NCBI GenBank assembly: GCA_025642065.1
Contig: JAODUP010000552.1
Span: 62,001 to 126,000, forward strand
Origin: Paralvinella palmiformis
Taxonomy: Eukaryota > Annelida > Polychaeta > Terebellida > Alvinellidae
Direction: 5' to 3'
Length of the DNA stretch: 64,000 nt
The position numbers were made by a program, and so were the translations under genes. The notes under the pieces were generated by a model. The model saw only the letters and a program-made list of their open reading frames with translations, made no database searches and was not told the origin of the DNA. Numbering within the stretch: the first letter of the stretch is position 1; the number at the start of each line of letters is the position of its first letter. Of the stretch, positions 62,407 to 64,000 are shown in pieces.

Positions 62407-62930
62407 CTGTAATATATAAACAGATATTAATATAACGACAATTAAGGTATGCCATAGGATAATAACCAAGAAAGGGAATCTTAAAAAACAGTCTATAAAT
62501 GTGTCACTTGTACATAATTAACGGCGTTATTTAAAGTAAAATCAAGTTCTGAACGATTTGTTTAATTAATAACGACATTTCTTAGGTAACAGAGGAATAG
62601 AAAGAGGAAGAGAGATTAAATCACTTCAACAACATAATATAGAAACACAATAAACCACCACAAACAGTAACGATCAAAGACAACAACGACGACAATAATA
62701 AAAAAGGGAATGAACAAAATGTTTTATCGTGATCTATAATGAATGAGAAGTTTATGGCGATGTAGAACATTAGAAAGTGATGAAACAGACCAAATGATGG
62801 TGATACTGATGACAAGATGTGCTACAACTCTCAGTGAGCTGGGACTTTTAACTAGCACAGTGACTACAAGGACAGATGGCATAAATGACAAGAGACACTC
62901 CAGCATGGTGATAACATGCTTATTTTACAC

Positions 62931-62977
<47 letters not shown>

Positions 62978-64000
62978 CATATATATGCATGCCAATTTAA
63001 TACAGTTTTATATACAACTAGTACTACTGTATATCTGAAGTTATAAAAATTGCATCATTATCATTGTAAATTTACCGGAGATAGAGAGAAAGTAGATTAC
63101 CTCATTCTAGGTTATAGACAAGCATGCATGAAACAAGATACTCAAACAATTATAATACTTATTATAATTGGAACGCAAGAACTGAATTCTAATACTCGCT
63201 ACCTATAATAGTACACTACAAAAACATTTAATGCATCATTCAGTGGGTAGGTGACCAGGGGATGGCTTCACAGAACAAAAATTAATCACAAACTTCATCA
63301 AAAAAACTAAACACACACAGGAGCATACTGTCTCTCGATAGCAACCATGTCTGAAGAAAGCCAGCCGACACCAAGTTCACGCTTAACGAGACGGCTGGTG
63401 AGGGACTATCTTACACAAACCAAATCTACCCTCCTCCCATGCCGATTCAATAGAATGGGATGCGGTTGCAAAACTGTTTCGACTGCAATTTTCAGACAAG
63501 GCGAGCATCCATGCTAAATGATATAGAAAGCATGACTTACCAAAGCTGGTTGTGCCTAGGTGGAAGAAAAAGTTCAGCACAGAATGTAAGTATCTGACAG
63601 GGTAACGTGTTACAAGTCTACATACAGATGATCATCTTATTATACACAGTTAAATGTGCACAAAAACCATACCCATCACTGACGAGAGGCATCCCACTTG
63701 GTAACTGGACAATAACAATCACAGCACCCTGCATTGTGATAGAAGAATGCCTCCACAATGCAAGGACTCCAGCCAGTGCAGGACATATATGTGTGTGTGT
63801 GTGCATACATTGTAGAAAATACAAGCCCTAAAGCAGCCTGCATCCAGGTGCATTAAAGCTCTGTTATAGGCATAATATCCAAGCATCACTGGGCATGTCA
63901 AGTGTTCTTACTGAGCAATAAACATTATTGGCTTCTTTAACAGATAATTAATTGTGTTGGTTCGAGTTGTGACTAGGGCAAACCCTTACCAGCTTTGGCT
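62407..64000 (-). other. SSBP intron, 5' part of gene (partial)
   Basis: Intron sequence upstream of the IRWEKN exon. It contains a (TA)n block at 62934-62988 and a short (GT)n near 63790. I searched it for the LALYVYEYLLHVGAQK..FLSE exon and did not find it, so this intron extends past the window. No other gene seen. Confidence 0.75.
62934..62988. repeat. (TA)n tract with two G/C interruptions
   Basis: Long AT/TA stretch broken by one GTA and one ACA step; self-complementary and able to cruciform. Confidence 0.97.

Noticed and set aside
63541..63555. 15-nt minus-strand micro-exon (AQPAL) between CCTAG and GTAAGT
   Set aside because: Phase 0 and splice-like, but it would insert five residues into the conserved LUFS fold just before IRWEKN. 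No family member known to me has this, so chance is more likely.
63989..64000. Donor-like AGCCAAAGCTG|GTAAGG at the right edge, considered as the upstream LUFS exon
   Set aside because: The preceding exon must end in phase 0 with a FLSE-like sequence. This edge reads CCA AAG CTG, which does not match.

Overview
The window is eukaryotic nuclear DNA, AT-rich and dense in (AC)n, (TA)n and homopolymer tracts. It has long introns, tRNA-derived SINEs and no prokaryotic gene layout. It is dominated by one gene on the minus strand, running right to left: an SSBP2/3/4 (Ssdp) family gene for the transcriptional adaptor that partners LDB1/Chip. I recovered eleven coding exons by matching translated minus-strand blocks between GT/AG splice sites to the family. 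All eleven keep one reading frame across ten introns and give 251 codons. They run from inside the N-terminal LUFS/LisH region ([20 protein letters not shown]) to the Gly/Pro/Met-rich tail ([12 protein letters not shown]). The first coding exons lie beyond base 64000 and the last ones before base 1. The 14-residue [14 protein letters not shown] exon, which I recall from insect Ssdp and not from vertebrates, the large introns and the repeats fit a protostome invertebrate. A mollusc is my best guess, but the sequence does not prove it.

Layout from the gene's 5' side: LUFS exons at 62345-62406 and 57509-57593; the 42-nt exon at 48806-48847; the [11 protein letters not shown] exon at 36964-37047; a 126-nt Pro/His/Gln-rich exon at 34078-34203, probably a cassette; a pair at 20082-20150 and 19828-19885 split by a 196-bp intron; then a 17.4-kb intron and the 3' cluster at 2332-2399, 1492-1565, 1192-1240 and 46-81. 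Several mid-gene exons are phase 0 at both ends, so they could be skipped without breaking frame.

The introns hold at least six copies of one tRNA-derived SINE of about 180 bp (three with visible target-site duplications) and three relics of a second tRNA-like SINE. They also hold a 27-copy minisatellite with a 47-bp unit (45488-46757), several recent short tandem duplications and many microsatellites. I see no second intact protein gene. One Thr/Pro-rich plus-strand stretch at 59090-59408 looks like a broken or foreign coding relic. The largest other open frames are low-complexity or microsatellite-driven.

The features most worth following up are the two frame-preserving optional exons in the linker after LUFS, an inverted repeat lying just downstream of the 42-nt exon's donor site, and the recently active SINE family.
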